From positions 43,362,849 to 43,426,848 of the forward strand of contig NC_074719.1 of NCBI RefSeq assembly GCF_947242115.1: a DNA stretch of 64,000 nucleotides. The letters run 5' to 3'. Position numbers and translations under genes: made by a program. Each line of letters begins with the position of its first letter. Positions within the stretch are counted from its first letter, which is position 1. The notes beneath the pieces are model-generated. The model was not told the origin of the DNA and ran no database searches. It saw only the letters and a program-made list of their open reading frames with translations. This document shows positions 34,873 to 49,654 of the stretch, piece after piece. This DNA is from Biomphalaria glabrata. Its lineage: Eukaryota; Mollusca; Gastropoda; Planorbidae.

Positions 34873-36839
34873 TTAACGAGCTATCTTTTGGCAGCTACAT
34901 AACTTGTTTATACGCTCTCGATATTGCCTGTTTAGAGACAAGTAAACAAAGAAATTACATGAGCTATAAATAGATTGTAGAATATCACTAGAAACCCACA
35001 GAGAAAACGAAGTCCCTGCATATGTTCCCATATCAAGGATAAACAAGGCATAAAACAAGATGACTGTCACATATCTTGGGATGTTGCATCCGGTATTAAC
35101 TAGAGCCAAACACATTGCCACTTGGAAGAGTTTTCTCTCTTTCACAGACAAAGCTGAACCTTTAATCATTTTACCGCCGTCAGCGGAATCTTGTCTACGA
35201 ACTTTGGAACTAGATTTCAGAGCATAGATCATCAAGACAGTGCATAATATAAGCACGATTTGGCAAAGAATGGATAAAACCATGGCGCAGGCTACAACAA
35301 TCAATATTTTTTTCTCTTGTGTACTTCCATAGCTGCTAAAAACAACCCCTGTGCTGTCCGAGTTTGTTTCGTTCAACGTATTAGGAGATACAAATGTATA
35401 CTCTACAGCAACCCATTCAAAGATCTGATAAACTAGACCAATATAAAAACCGCTGATGCAGATAATAGCTGCGAGGGAGCGCTTTGGGCTGAACATTTCT
35501 TTGACTTTGAAAGGCAACACCACAGACACACATCTCTCCACGGCTATGACTGTAGTTATCCAGCTGGATATGAAAAATCCTGGATAGCGAATCCAGCCCA
35601 ATAGAGTGACCATCAGTGACCGTAAGGTCTCTGGGAAGACGTTTGGAAAGCAGAAGCCAGCAATGAAGACCAGGGAGATCTTCATCTCTAACATGCTCAT
35701 CAACAAATCCGTGACGGACAAAGCAATGGCTCCTATTTGAAAGCAATGGCTCCTATTTGAAAGCAATGGCTCCTATTTGAAAGCAATGGCTCCTATTTGA
35801 AAGCAATGGTTCCTATTTGAAAGCAATGGCTCTTATTTGAAAGCAATGACTCCTATTTGAAAGCAATGGCTCTTATTTAAAAGCAATGGCTCCTATTTGA
35901 AAGCAATGGTTCCTATTTGAAAGCAATGGTTCCTATTTGAAAGCAATGGCTCCTATTTGAAAGCAATGGCTCCTATTTGAAAGCAATGGCTCCTATTTGA
36001 AAGCAATGGCTCCTATTTAAAAGCAATGGCTCCTATTTGAAAGCAATGGCTCCTATTTGAAAGCAATGACTCCTATTTGAAAGCAATGGCTCTTATTTAA
36101 AAGCAATGGCTCCTATTTGAAAGCAATGGTTCCTATTTGAAAGCAATGGTTCCTATTTGAAAGCAATGGCTCCTATTTGAAAGCAATGGCTCCTATTTGA
36201 AAGCAATGGCTCCTATTTGAAAGCAATGGCTCCTATTTAAAAGCAATGGCTCCTATTTGAAAGCAATGGCTCCTATTTGAAAGCAATGGCTCCTATTTAA
36301 AAGCAATGGCTCCTATTTGAAAGCAATGGCTCCTATTTGAAAGCAATGGCTCCTATTTGAAAGCAATGGCTCCTATTTGAAAGCAATGCCTCCTATTTGA
36401 AAGCAATGGTTCCTATTTGAAAGCAATGGCTCCTATTTTGAAAGCAATGGCTCCTATTTGAAAGCAATGGCTCCTATTTGAAAGCAATGGTTCCTATTTG
36501 AAAGCAATGGCTCCTATTTGAAAGCAATGGCTCCTATTTGAAAGCAATGGCTCCTATTTGAAAGCAATGGCTCCTATTTGAAAGCAATGGCTCCTATTTG
36601 AAAGCAATGGCTCCTATTTTGACGCTGCTGTTGAATGCGATGCTGCTAAGCGCAAAAATATTCAGAACATTTGTAATCATGCCAGATAAAGAAATCAGTG
36701 CATGAAGACAATGTAAAATCAGTCGTTCAAAAAACAGAGCTGCCCAATTCTGCTGCTCCAGATTTAAAACATGTTCAGAAATACTTAGAACATTTTTCTC
36801 CTGGACAGTAACGTTTTCCAAGACTTCAATTAGAGCCAT
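34873..36839 (-). pseudogene. 7TM receptor split by a minisatellite (receptor 4)
   Basis: This is a receptor of the same clade as those at 22234 and 56829. The start ATG is at 36839, and the first 81 codons (36839-36594) give the N-terminus, TM1 (MITNVLNIF) and the beginning of TM2 (VKIGAIA). The rest of the gene, from IGAIALSVTDLLMS onward, reads from about 35740 to 34873. It holds TM3 with GWIRYPGFFISSW and ERC, TM4 to TM6 with CNIPRY, and TM7 with SSCNFFVYLSLN. The two parts overlap on the same codons (IGAIA), but about 900 bp of 20-bp repeats lie between. The frames on the two sides differ by 2, and the 20-bp unit brings a TAG into every frame within three units, so it cannot be read through as DNA stands. 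No GT occurs in the consensus unit on the coding strand, so splicing inside the array is unlikely. It may be intact in other alleles or the array may be partly an assembly problem. Confidence 0.85.
35720..36620. repeat. 20-bp minisatellite inside receptor 4
   Basis: About 45 copies of a 20-bp unit (plus-strand CTCCTATTTGAAAGCAATGG) with one extra T near 36437. Units differ by single bases (GGC, GGT or GAC; TTTGA or TTTAA; TCC or TCT). A run of 11 units at 35841-36060 is repeated in the same variant order at 36061-36280. On the minus strand the unit reads IGAIAF, the receptor's own TM2 codons. Confidence 0.95.
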
Positions 36840-39044
36840 ACTTTTAAAAAGAACAACTTGCGTTATTCCCGTCTAGAATCTTAAGAATCGTACAAACATT
36901 TTACTCCCTTTTTTATCCTCATTAATGTAATATGTCAACATTCGCGACCTACTTTCAAAACACTGTCATTACTTACTAAAGCATATTTAATACATTGCAT
37001 ACACATTTGGTGCTAAAGATTATAAAACGCATCATAGTAGTTTGAGTCAATTACAGTCTCTACTATAGACAGTGCCTTCGTCTGTACGGTGAACAGTGTT
37101 GCTAAACTGAAGTCTTGAAACACATAATGAAAAGGGAGAGAACAAAACGTCAAGAAATGTCCTCTGTTCAAATCTAGGACAGAAATTGCTTTTAAGACTA
37201 ATAGTTTTGAAGGAGAAAATGGGGAATGTGGGAATATAAATAAGGGGGAAAGAAAGAAAGGGGGGAGGGAGCTGAGAAATTTATAAAGAGATGTGTAACA
37301 TTTATTTTGTACACATGTATAAAAATAATCAATAATCAAGAGCTTCAAAGTAAATTTATTGTTCAACTTTGTCAATCACATCTGCTTACAGATTGTAAAC
37401 TAAGAATTAGGGCCAGATGACTTTGAATTAGAGGTTGCAGTCGTTTGAAACATCTGTTATTGTTACTTCATTGTTTAGTCACTTCGTATGAAAACTCATA
37501 ACAAAAGTCTGGGAGTAATAGTTATTTTTTTAAATCAGATCTTTTGAAAACACCACAGGGGTTTTCATGGATAAATACAGAGGGTTTGATAGTAGGCCTA
37601 ACTGTGAAACAAAGTATCTATTATTTTAGGTGTTCATTCTCATTCTTAATATTCGGAATCGAAGACAATGCTATTAATATTTTACTTATATGGATGTTTG
37701 ATATACTCATTTATTTCTGTTATTATTTCTAATAATTTCGTAACAAGCAGAAGAGTGTATTAAAGAGATGAGTCAACCCATCTAGAGGGTTGTCTAGGAA
37801 ACATTATTTAAATATCTTGACATATAATATTTACATTTTAAAATTATAACAAATATGTTTTTAATACTTTTTTTTAAATGCAAGAACCATCTAGATTGAG
37901 ATCGTCACCCCTTTTAAAACAGACATTTCCAACATTAAAATACATGACAGATTCAGAATGAATGTGTATTGAACTATAATGAAATTCTGAAAAACTGACA
38001 AATGACCAGAAGGTCAAATGTGATGTACGTCTACTTTACTGATGGACGAAGAACCCATGAAAGATGGATTGATAGCACATTTTACACAAACTACAGTTCT
38101 ACTTCAGTTATAGCTAAGACCAATATTTACTTAGTGGTCCGAAAGAGGGAGAGACAGAGAGAAAGAGATAGCGAGATAGAGAACGAGGAAGAAAGAAACA
38201 GAACACCTATAAACTATATCGAAAGTACAAGGTTAAGATGTTCCCAACTTTGTACATGTAGTTGCAATGCGGATGCCAAGAAATGCTGGTAAAAATTACG
38301 CTTTATGCTGGGTAATTAGCGAGTAGATGATTGAGCCTTGTGCTGGGTACCAAGTGGATATGCAATCCTATTACATAGCTTCATTTCGCTACTATATCAA
38401 ACAAAATACAATGCTTGAAATTGAGCACTACATTGTTGTGGTGTTGTTTTAAGATGTAGATTCCAAATGTAGAACTCGTTAGTAGCCCGTATTCAAGCTT
38501 TACGGTTCGCTTATATTCACAACATCTATTAAGTCTATGAAGTAACTTAATAAGACTTTTCAACTTGAAAATATAATTAATCCACAATGACGGGGTACAG
38601 TCCAAATGTCAACAGTTACTAAACCAAAATACACGTCTTGCTTCTCACCGTTTCATTCCCATAACCAATTTCGTCCAAATCCCCGATAAAACTACTCCCA
38701 TTTTAAACCTATATCAACATATATTATTTATGTTCTCAAATCATCCAGATCTAAGACCAATGAACAATTATGAATCAAAAATATACTGCACTTTTGAAGC
38801 ATGTGTGCTCCCTTCTCCAGGGCTACTTCTTTATTTATATATAAAAAATGTGTTCCACCAATACAGTGTCGCGCGGGATCTTGAAATTTCCGCATAAACT
38901 TTGAAGTAACTCTAATGAACAAATAATATTGCAAAGTAAATGCATAAACACAGATAATACTGTAGGCCCTATAATTTAAGAAGCCAGTGTCTTCAAAGTT
39001 CTTAACTTCATTAAATCATTTCGCAAGGTTGATCGCATATTAGA
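36840..39044. other. Intergenic upstream of receptor 4
   Basis: AT-rich. A short AG-rich patch is at 38140-38200. No gene or element recognised. Confidence 0.55.
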
Positions 39045-39410
39045 AGCTCCTACAATTGGAGAGACTCTCATTAAGCGATAGACTTGGTGTCGTGTTCTTA
39101 ATAAGATATGCCGTTTGTTGGCCCCATTGAGTCGTAGAACGAACACAAATATCGCAGGTCTAGGGTGGCTTTCGCTTTGTTGGTAGAGGAGCTGGCCATT
39201 TTGCATGGTACGCTTTTCTTCCAGAGCTGAAGCCCATGTTTTTTTTTACTGTCCATAGCTTTCTTGGTCACCGTCTCTCTACATCCAGTGCGGTCTAGGG
39301 CTGTCTTTCCCAATGGTCAGTAGCAATGTGCACTGTTTTGAGGTCCCGTTTTATGACATCTACGTAACGGAGGTGGGGGCGACTTTCAGAATGCGATTGA
39401 CCTCCATCCG
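39045..39410 (-). mobile_element. RTE-like LINE C-terminal fragment
   Basis: The minus strand reads VIKRDLKTVHIATDHWER, ETVTKKAMDS, and KMASSSTNKAKATLDLRYLC, the same order as at 17480-17740. Several frame changes. Confidence 0.8.
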
Positions 39411-39704
39411 ACCATTAAAAGATGAATAAAAACCTAAATCTAGATTTAGATATTCATGTGTCATTCTCCGACACTGCTAGGAATAAGGATTCGATAATGG
39501 AGATCTGGATTCACCTAGTTTTAATTATCAAAAAAACAACAAACATACATATAAAGATAAAAAAGAACTTACCTGTTTTAAGAATTTAAAATATAATCCA
39601 AGCACAGGCTGTCTATGTTGATCTAGGACTAGGCCAAGGCCTAGGTCTAATATCCAGAACTGAAGATCTAAAGTCCACAACTGTAGATCTAGAGTAGTTT
39701 ATGC

Positions 39705-40941
39705 TATTCGGACACCTATAGGCCCAAATTTGAAAGTTTGACTTTGACAGCGCATTATTTGACAATGGTTTGACATAGAAAAGAAAATGACGTATCAAAA
39801 TCTTCTTTAGTTAAAGGAGAATAAGGATGACTACTTATATTTGTTCCCCAAACCTATATTTGTTATTATATTTAAGGTCAAAGACGCCGTGTGTTTTCAT
39901 TTAATTCGGACACATTTGACCCACATTATTTGATTCCGGACACCATAATTTATTTCGGACAGTCTCTATATTTAGGTATCAATAAACTCAGATTTTAATT
40001 CTATATTAACATTAACTAAATTTTAAGATCCCCAGGCATAGCCCATCACATGAAATCATAACGATGTTTTGAAACTATGCATAAATACGAACACAAAAAA
40101 ATAAAAATATGAACACACTTATTCTACCAAAATTAGGTCACTGGAATAGTGATTTCTGCACCGACCTTTAGACTTATTTTATGTTTGTTTATTTTATGTG
40201 TGTTGAATGTTTGGGGTTTGCATGATTAGATGTGTTGAATGTTTGTGTTTTTTTTGTTTATTAATTTAATAAATTTCTAATACAGATGATCTTTTGTAGT
40301 ATAGTAGGCCCCTATAGGTTACGATAGCCATTCTTGCCTAACTGAATCCTCTATATTCTCTCTATATAAATCTAGATCTATCTAGTAGGTCTAGATCTAA
40401 GCATTTAACTTCATTCAATGTACCAAGCTCACTCCAAACATTTGCCCATTTATTCTCTATTTAAAAATAATAACAACAAACGAACAAATATAATATAAGA
40501 TCATTTTATTGATGTCCAAAACTGGCTGTCCGAAATAAATTTTGGTAAGAAAATCGTAATTTGATTCGGACACCGTATTAATTTTTTTTTGGTATGGAAT
40601 TAGAAAACTTGGCTTATGAATCAAATAAATTAGCTCCAAAAACAGAATAAATATTGCCGGGCTCATTAGTATAGACTTAGAAAATAAAAAAATATAGTCT
40701 TAACTCTAGGAAGAGGTAAAGTCATCCGGGTAACATAGGAAAAAACAACAACCTGACTAACTAATTTGAAATTCGTTTTTCTTACATAAAAAGATGGCTA
40801 AATGGAAGGAAATTGGGTCAGAATCATTGGAAAATGGACAAGCACATTATACAGCGCGCTAGTTTTATAATACATATTAAAATAATTATTTAATGACCAC
40901 AAAAAACAGCGAATGTCCGAATTCATGTAATGTCCGAAATA
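39705..40941. mobile_element. Region of inverted TTCGGACA motifs, likely DNA transposon
   Basis: TTCGGACA or close variants occur at 39707, 39905, 39935, 39953 and 40565, and the complement TGTCCGAA at 40527, 40914 and 40931. TATTTCGGACAG at 39951 and CTGTCCGAAATA ending at 40537 are perfect inverted 12-mers, which would suit a 587-bp element with TA ends. No coding frame. Confidence 0.55.
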
Positions 40942-41734
40942 AATAAACTACTATATATTCAATCATATGCTTCGAAATTTTTACAGAAATTTAAAGTTTA
41001 TACATTTTTTTTTAATTTGTCTTAGAACAATACCATTTTAATTTAGAAATATGCAAACTTATTCTTTTTCTGCATACATGCAGACGATATTAAAATGTCT
41101 AACACAAGTAGGCCTACGATCTGAGCATCGTATGCAGTCAAGTGTGAAAGAAAGTGTGGACACGGCAGACTAGCACGTGCAGTCCAAGCCTTCACGAGAC
41201 GTGCCAAACACACGGCCCTAGATGACGTAACCCTGACTCTCAAGGTCAAGGTTGACTCGCTGTTAGAAAGTGTGTTGTTTTTTTATAAATATTACTAGAA
41301 TTGAAATTAAAGACAAATAAAGACGTTGTTAATTAGCTGAGTAAAGTTAATGAGATACAGCCGATCAAAGACTCTCAATACGTACCTCTCGTCCTTAATA
41401 CTCTAGCCTCCTCAATGATCCAGCTGGTAGGCCTATACATCTGAAAACAAGGTTTCAAGTTTTACTTGATTTATATTAAGTATGATATAGGTCTAGCATT
41501 TTGAAATAATTCCATAAAAAGATTAAAATATGTTTGGTCGAAATGAAAAAAAAAATATAGATCTATTTATTAATTGTGAATAGCATGTTCCAATATTTAG
41601 CCACTGTCATTTTTTTTTAAATTGTCAGTTATTCTAAAGTGCATTTTTTTACTTCGGGGTCACCCCCCCCCCCCCACTAACGGGTGTCACCCTGTGCTGA
41701 CCGCACCCCCCCCCCCAGTGATGCCACTGGTTTC

Positions 41735-42160
41735 TAGTTAACTATATAATTTATGCTTAGCACACATGCAGCTGCTTGGTTCAGTTCTGTGCTGTTCTGT
41801 ACAACGCATTACGACGATTCGTTGCTGAATATAGCCAAGACAACTTTCGAGTATGAGGCGACGTCTTGATCTTAAGCTTAGTGCCAGTGTCTTGTTCGGG
41901 CCTCTCGGTAAAGAATGCATTTATGAAGGACATGGTCAGCATTCTCTGGTGACACTCCACATGGGCAGATTTCACTGGTTCCAATGTTGAGCTTCCAGTA
42001 CATATGTTGTCTCATTCTGTTGTGTCCGGACCTGAGTCGAAAGATTAGACGTTGATCTTGTCGGGATAGCCTATAATAGGCATCATCTTTCTTGTGATTC
42101 GGACGAGAGCTTGTCCATTTCTCATTTACTTTATTCACTATTAGTGTCTTAATTTCTTCT
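41735..42160 (-). mobile_element. RNase H-bearing LINE, 3' part
   Basis: The minus strand encodes RSGHNRMRQHMYWKLNIGTS, then CPCGVSPENADHVLHKC, the C-terminal motif of Jockey/R1-type LINEs. The 3' tail (GCATGTGTGCTAAGCATAAA) also occurs twice at 45413-45493. A CR1-like LINE separates it from its RNase H part. Confidence 0.85.
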
Positions 42161-42164
42161 GGAT

Positions 42165-42712
42165 AGAGTGTTGTTCTCCCACACTCGGCCAGTGTGTCAG
42201 ACCTTGGTTAGGCCAATAATAGAATATGCATCCTCCGTTTGGGACCCCTCAACACAAGCAAACATTAAGAAACTGGAACAGACACAAAATAGAGCAGTGA
42301 GATTCATAACAAACGAATATTCACATTTGACTAGAGTAACACCTTTAGTAAAATCACTAAATTTAGAAAGCCTTCAGGACAGAAGACTCAAAAGTAAAGT
42401 AGCAATTATGCATAAAACACTGAACCATAATCTTCAAATACAAAAACAAAATTTAATAAAATACTCAGAAAGACACAAAGATTAAGGTACACACCTCGTC
42501 CCATATGCTAGGACAAATTTGTACAAATACTCCTTCTTCCTTAGTGCTATTAGAGCATGGAATGGGTTGCCTGAGCTAACCAGGAAAACCAGTGACTTGG
42601 CAGAGTTTAATTCATTGGTTAATATGCATGACTAAATGCATGACGCGTACGACGTAGGCCTAATCATCTTCTTTTTTGAAGTAACGTCAGTATTATATAA
42701 GATAAGACTTCT
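42165..42712 (+). mobile_element. CR1-like LINE 3' end inserted in another LINE
   Basis: Reads CQTLVRPIIEYASSVWDPST, then LEQTQNRAVRFITNEY, LESLQDRRLKSKVAIMHKTL, a stop, and YSFFLSAIRAWNGLPELTRK. VRP-x-x-EYAS-x-VWDP, QDRR and AWN-x-LP are characteristic of CR1/L2-group reverse transcriptase C-termini. The 3' tail is shared with 12188 and 22076. Confidence 0.85.
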
Positions 42713-43032
42713 CATTTCCTTCTAGTTCTATATGTGCTGGTATCCATTGAATAACATATTTTTTTTTGCTGTTGTTGTTGAGCTTTGTAAGTGCTGTTTT
42801 GAGTCGTTTTATATTGGAGGAGTAAGAGTTTTGCAAGCTTTGGAGGGTTGTTTTCTCATCGGTTAGAAAGACAATCTGACTGTGCGAGGTACTTGGATGT
42901 TTTGCTTGCATGGTAGCTGCTAGTTCTAGTGCTTCTCTTTCTGCTCTGTGGCTGTCAGAGAGCTCTCCAGTTGCTATGGATTTTTCTAGTTTTTCTCCAT
43001 CGGGCCATTCGATGAGTATTCCAGCTCCTACA
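42700..43032 (-). mobile_element. RNase H-bearing LINE, RNase H part
   Basis: The minus strand encodes VGAGILIEWPDG, SDSHRAEREALELAATMQ, IVFLTDEKTTLQSL and KKKYVIQWIPAHIELEGNEK, a recognisable RNase H domain. It continues the LINE at 41735-42160 across the CR1-like insertion. Its upstream side is cut by a TTAA MITE. Confidence 0.85.
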
Positions 43033-43113
43033 TTAACTATTTCTCTCCTAACTGACGATAACAGCGTTGATTCCACCAGAATTTGGTAAATAATTACGGA
43101 GAGAAAGAGTTAA
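43033..43113 (+). mobile_element. TTAA MITE, short form, in a LINE
   Basis: 81 bp TTAACTATTTCTCTCCTAAC to TTACGGAGAGAAAGAGTTAA. It has the ends of the long form but only about 40 bp between. It interrupts the LINE RNase H segment. Confidence 0.85.
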
Positions 43114-43769
43114 ACGTTGCACAAATATTCATTTACGTGGCTCCCTTACATTGAAGGAGATAGGGCGGTGCCAATCACGTAGGAAAGGTATAAGAGGGAA
43201 GACTCGCGATTTTCCTCATTCTTATTAGTTAGGCAGTGGGTTGAAAAGAACCGCATTAAAATGTAGTCTTTCTTACACATAGCGGCCAATTTCTTAAAAC
43301 ATGCTGGACTCTCCTCTGACCGGGTAACTATTTAAAAATTTAGTGCATGCTCTCCGTGGAGGAGATGGCCCACCCCAACATATAAACATGAGCCTTGTAG
43401 GTCAGGACGAAGCCACCAAGAGGCATATATCAACCGCCATACTCCGGAAGATAGCATCAAACATATTAAAGTCCTACCCAGTCAGATGCCATCTACTGCT
43501 TCACATAAGGGTCGCTATGGGGTCCTAGTACTCTACCTGGTGGACAGGTCTGACCCAGACAAGCTACTACATGCTGCGTCGCCGCATGTTCTCCGGACGT
43601 TGACCTTACAGGAATAACTATAGTTATAGGGCGTTCGAGGCTATTAGAGTTCGAATGTCCAACAAAGAACCCAGTGCGATTACTGTCATGCACCATGGGT
43701 GGCGGCAGCGGAGGGTCACTTTCAATAGAAGAGGCAGTCTGTGCTGCAGATAACTAACATCCACCGATT

Positions 43770-44040
43770 TATTGGAGCTGTCGTTTCAATGCCCTCACAA
43801 TGCGGTGTGAAAAGGCAACGAGGAGGCAGACGTTCTCGCAAGAAAGGGTGCGTTGGCAGCTACTAATCCCGAAGCACCAAACACGTTTCTCCAGGTAACG
43901 GCAGAAATACGAGCACTCGATTAGGAGAAGTAGGCCTAGTTAAAATATTGGGAGGAATCCGAGAAGGCCCTTGGTGTCTAGCAGCATATGCGTCACCCAG
44001 ATAGCGACGATCCGTGGTGGTGGTTGAGAGTTAAGCGGGT
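43770..44040 (+). mobile_element. LINE RNase H end, decayed
   Basis: The plus strand contains GNEEADVLARKGALAATNPE and EIRALD, an RNase H terminus (GN-x-x-AD-x-LA), with frame changes around it. The region 43340-43770 may be its earlier part but shows no firm motif. Confidence 0.65.
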
Positions 44041-44189
44041 ATGTGTCTGGACAGTCACTTGATCTGTATTTGACCGGGGGGGGGGGGGGTCGGGGCTATG
44101 AGCCGGCCCAGTTTCTAGCCAGAACACAGTTGGTCTGTTCCCAATCGGATTTCATTTCAAGTGCTAGGATAATGACACTATCAAAGCAC

Positions 44190-45395
44190 TACACACCAAC
44201 CAATCAATCAAACAACCAAACCAAACCTACCAGCCAATCATCCAAGAAAACAACCAACCAACCTACTAACCTTAACCAACCACAACTAATCATTAAAAAA
44301 TATCCATCTAGCCAACCAAACACAAAAAACATACCAGCCGACCATCACCATTCATCCATCCAACCAACCACATCTAACCAGCCAACCATCCAACAAAACA
44401 GTTACCCATCTAGCCAACCAACATACTAGCCAAACATCACCATCCATCCAACTAACCACACCCAAAATATCATCCAGCCATTCAACACACCACAACCAAC
44501 ATATCAACCAACCTACCAACCTTCACCAACCAGCTAACCATTACCAACCATAAATCTATCCAGCCAATCAACAACAACCAACCAACCACAACCACCCAAC
44601 CATCACCAACCATCCATCCATCCAACCACAAGCAATTATAAAAAAATTATCTATCTAGCCAACCAACCACAACCAACATGCCAACCAACCACTGCCAAAA
44701 TACCAACCAACCACAACTAACATATCAACCAACCTCCAAACCTTCACCAACCAGCTAACCATTACCAACCATCAATCTATTCAGCCAATCAACAGCCCCC
44801 CACCAACCAACCACAACCACTGAACCATTACCAACAATCCATCCATCCAACCAACCACAAACAACCTAACAAACAACCACAACCAACATATCAACTAACC
44901 AGCCAACCACCTATCCATACAACCAACCAACAACAACCCACTATCCATTCAACCACAAGTAATCATACAAAAATTATCCATCTAGCCAACCAACCACACT
45001 CAACATAACCAGCAAAACATCACCATCCATCCAACCAACCAACCACAACTAACCAGCCAACCATCCAAAAAAACAATTATCCATCTAGCCAACCAACATA
45101 CTGACCAACCATCCAACCATCACCACTCATCCAACCACAGCCAAAATATCAACCATTCATTCAACCAACCACAACCAAAATATCAACTACCCCCCTAACC
45201 AGCTAACCATTACCAACCATCAATCTATTCAGCCAATCAACAACAACCAACCAACCACAACCACCCAACCATCTATCCAACCAACCAACCAACCATCCAT
45301 CCAACCAGAACCAACCAATTACAACCAACCTACCATCCTACTAACCACAGCCAACCATCAAACCAACCATCCATCCATCCATCCATCTATTATAA
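44190..45395. repeat. ACCA-rich degenerate simple repeat, 1.2 kb
   Basis: Long tract of CCAACCAACCA, CATCCATCCA and ACCACAACCA words, almost free of G on the plus strand. Larger units recur, for example AACCAGCTAACCATTACCAA at three places, so parts have been duplicated in blocks. Confidence 0.92.
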
Positions 45396-45412
45396 AGATT
45401 TTAGCCATAGTT

Positions 45413-45493
45413 TCTCTAGTAAACTATATAATATTTATGTTTAGCACACATGCAGTTAAGTAGATAATTTATGTTTAGCACACATGCAGCTGC
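45413..45493 (-). mobile_element. LINE 3' tail, two tandem scraps
   Basis: Two partial copies of the terminal bases of the LINE at 41735 (ATTTATGTTTAGCACACATG and CAGCTGCTT). They precede a run of about 20 T. Confidence 0.7.
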
Positions 45494-48080
<2,587 letters not shown>

Positions 48081-48429
48081 ATAATGTGTCTAGAAATTTG
48101 AAAAGAAGCCAAGAAGCTAGCCATAAGGGATATCAAACATGGAATACAATTTTACTTTTGAACTAAAAAATGTAATTAAAAAGGAAATGGTGGAAGACAA
48201 TTTGTCAGCCCCAACATCTGAAGAAGAATCTCCTAAGTTGTCTTGCATGTCACACTGCAAGTCAAACTGTTCTCTTGATCTGAGAAATGGGATGAAAGAA
48301 GAAAGGAATGACACAATGTTTACACCAGAAGTTCCAGGAGAAGAAATAGACAAGTTGAATTCATTGTCAGACATGAAACAGGACATTAGTTATGAAATGA
48401 GAGAAACATCAAATCTTAAACATTTCCAG
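48081..48429 (+). CDS. C2H2 zinc-finger gene, first coding exon
   Basis: The exon follows an acceptor (TTTGTTACAG, AG at 48079-48080), so at least one noncoding exon should lie upstream. Coding starts at ATG 48139 in a good context (AAACATGG) and runs 97 codons to a donor CAG/GTAAGG at 48430. A five-codon upstream ATG frame begins at 48084. The encoded part is acidic and Ser/Met-rich with no domain I recognise (no KRAB, SCAN or BTB). The exon ends in phase 0 and joins the finger exon at 49655 to give about 481 aa. If the intron were retained the frame would stop at 48549. The intron holds a SINE (48945-49054). Confidence 0.8.
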
Positions 48430-48944
48430 GTAAGGCAGAAGTTATCTAATATTAAACATTTAATAAATTCCTTATATCTATGTCTGAGTCACCTTAAGTT
48501 ACTGTATATACTGTTGAAATCTTATATTGATCTAGATGGAAATATGTAATTATTAAATTCATTGAATCATACCACTTCTTAATCTCTTTAAATGCAATTT
48601 TAATGACATTTTTTTCCCTCTTAAGTTTTTAACATGTGATTATGATGTCTAAGTCTAAATGTTCTTCTCTGTGTGTTTATGCTTGGTTTTAGTAAGTTTT
48701 TTTGTTTAGTAAGTTTGATTTTTTTCAAGAACTTCTCCTTAGCTCTGGTTTTGAAACTGACGAAAATGTTTGAGAACTTTAGAATGAGGAAAAAATGCTG
48801 GACTTTGTACTATTTGAGCTTGAATAAATAGAAAAAGAATACATTTGGTCTCCTCATTCTTAGGGTCAAAAGTTCCATCTGGATAACAGAAAGAATAAAC
48901 TATGTAACTGGTTGAGACATCTGTTTTCAAGATGGATGACATAA

Positions 48945-49054
48945 TGAAGGCTCCCCAAATCCCAAAATTCAAAATCCCAGTCTTCACCAAGATTCAAACC
49001 CAGGACCCCAGGTTTGGAACCTGAGCACTTAACCACTCAGCCACCGCGCCCCCA
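48945..49054 (-). mobile_element. SINE family 1, 5' half, in zinc-finger intron
   Basis: Minus-strand head GGGGGCGCGGTGGCTGAGTG, B box region and ACTGGGATTTTGAATTTTGG. The 3' part is missing or unrecognisable. Confidence 0.85.
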
Positions 49055-49654
49055 CCATTCTTTAAACATTTTTTAAAAATCTCATCTGCCCTCGCCTGGC
49101 GTTGAGAAAAATAAAATGCAGCAGCAGCAGCTGGCCTTTAAAATACACAGCACAGCACACTGAAAAGATACTGCCAAAATACCCAAGCAGAGACAATAAG
49201 CATTGAAATAGTCTCTTATCAGTTAACAATTACGATCTTACTTGAAGACCATATGCATTTTTTATATGGTTACAACTTGTTGGTCACTTAATTGAGTATT
49301 AGGGGGCCGAAATGTGTGTTGGGGTTTCATTTACAGTCAGTTCTATAAAACGAGACAAAAGAATATTATCTTTAGAAACTTCTAGAAATTACTGGATGTG
49401 AGCATTAGAATGTTGTGAATAGAGGCTGAGTGAAAAGAAATTTCAATACTACCTGAGAAACCTGAATCCTGGTACAGACTAGGAATTCAGAATTCTATAT
49501 TTGGCATCTACCTGTTAAAGGAACATGGAAACTTTCTCCTATGTTATATCTATCCAGTAAAAGCATTCTGGTCATAACAAAAGTGCTATGCTCAACCAAA
49601 TATTATTACTTTTGAGGTTCCATAATCTTTTTATTTAAATTTTTTTTTTTTCAG

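Noticed and set aside
44043-44429. 128-codon Gln/Asn/Pro/Thr-rich frame
   Set aside because: The C-terminal two thirds are ACCA simple repeat; the N-terminal part has no recognisable feature.
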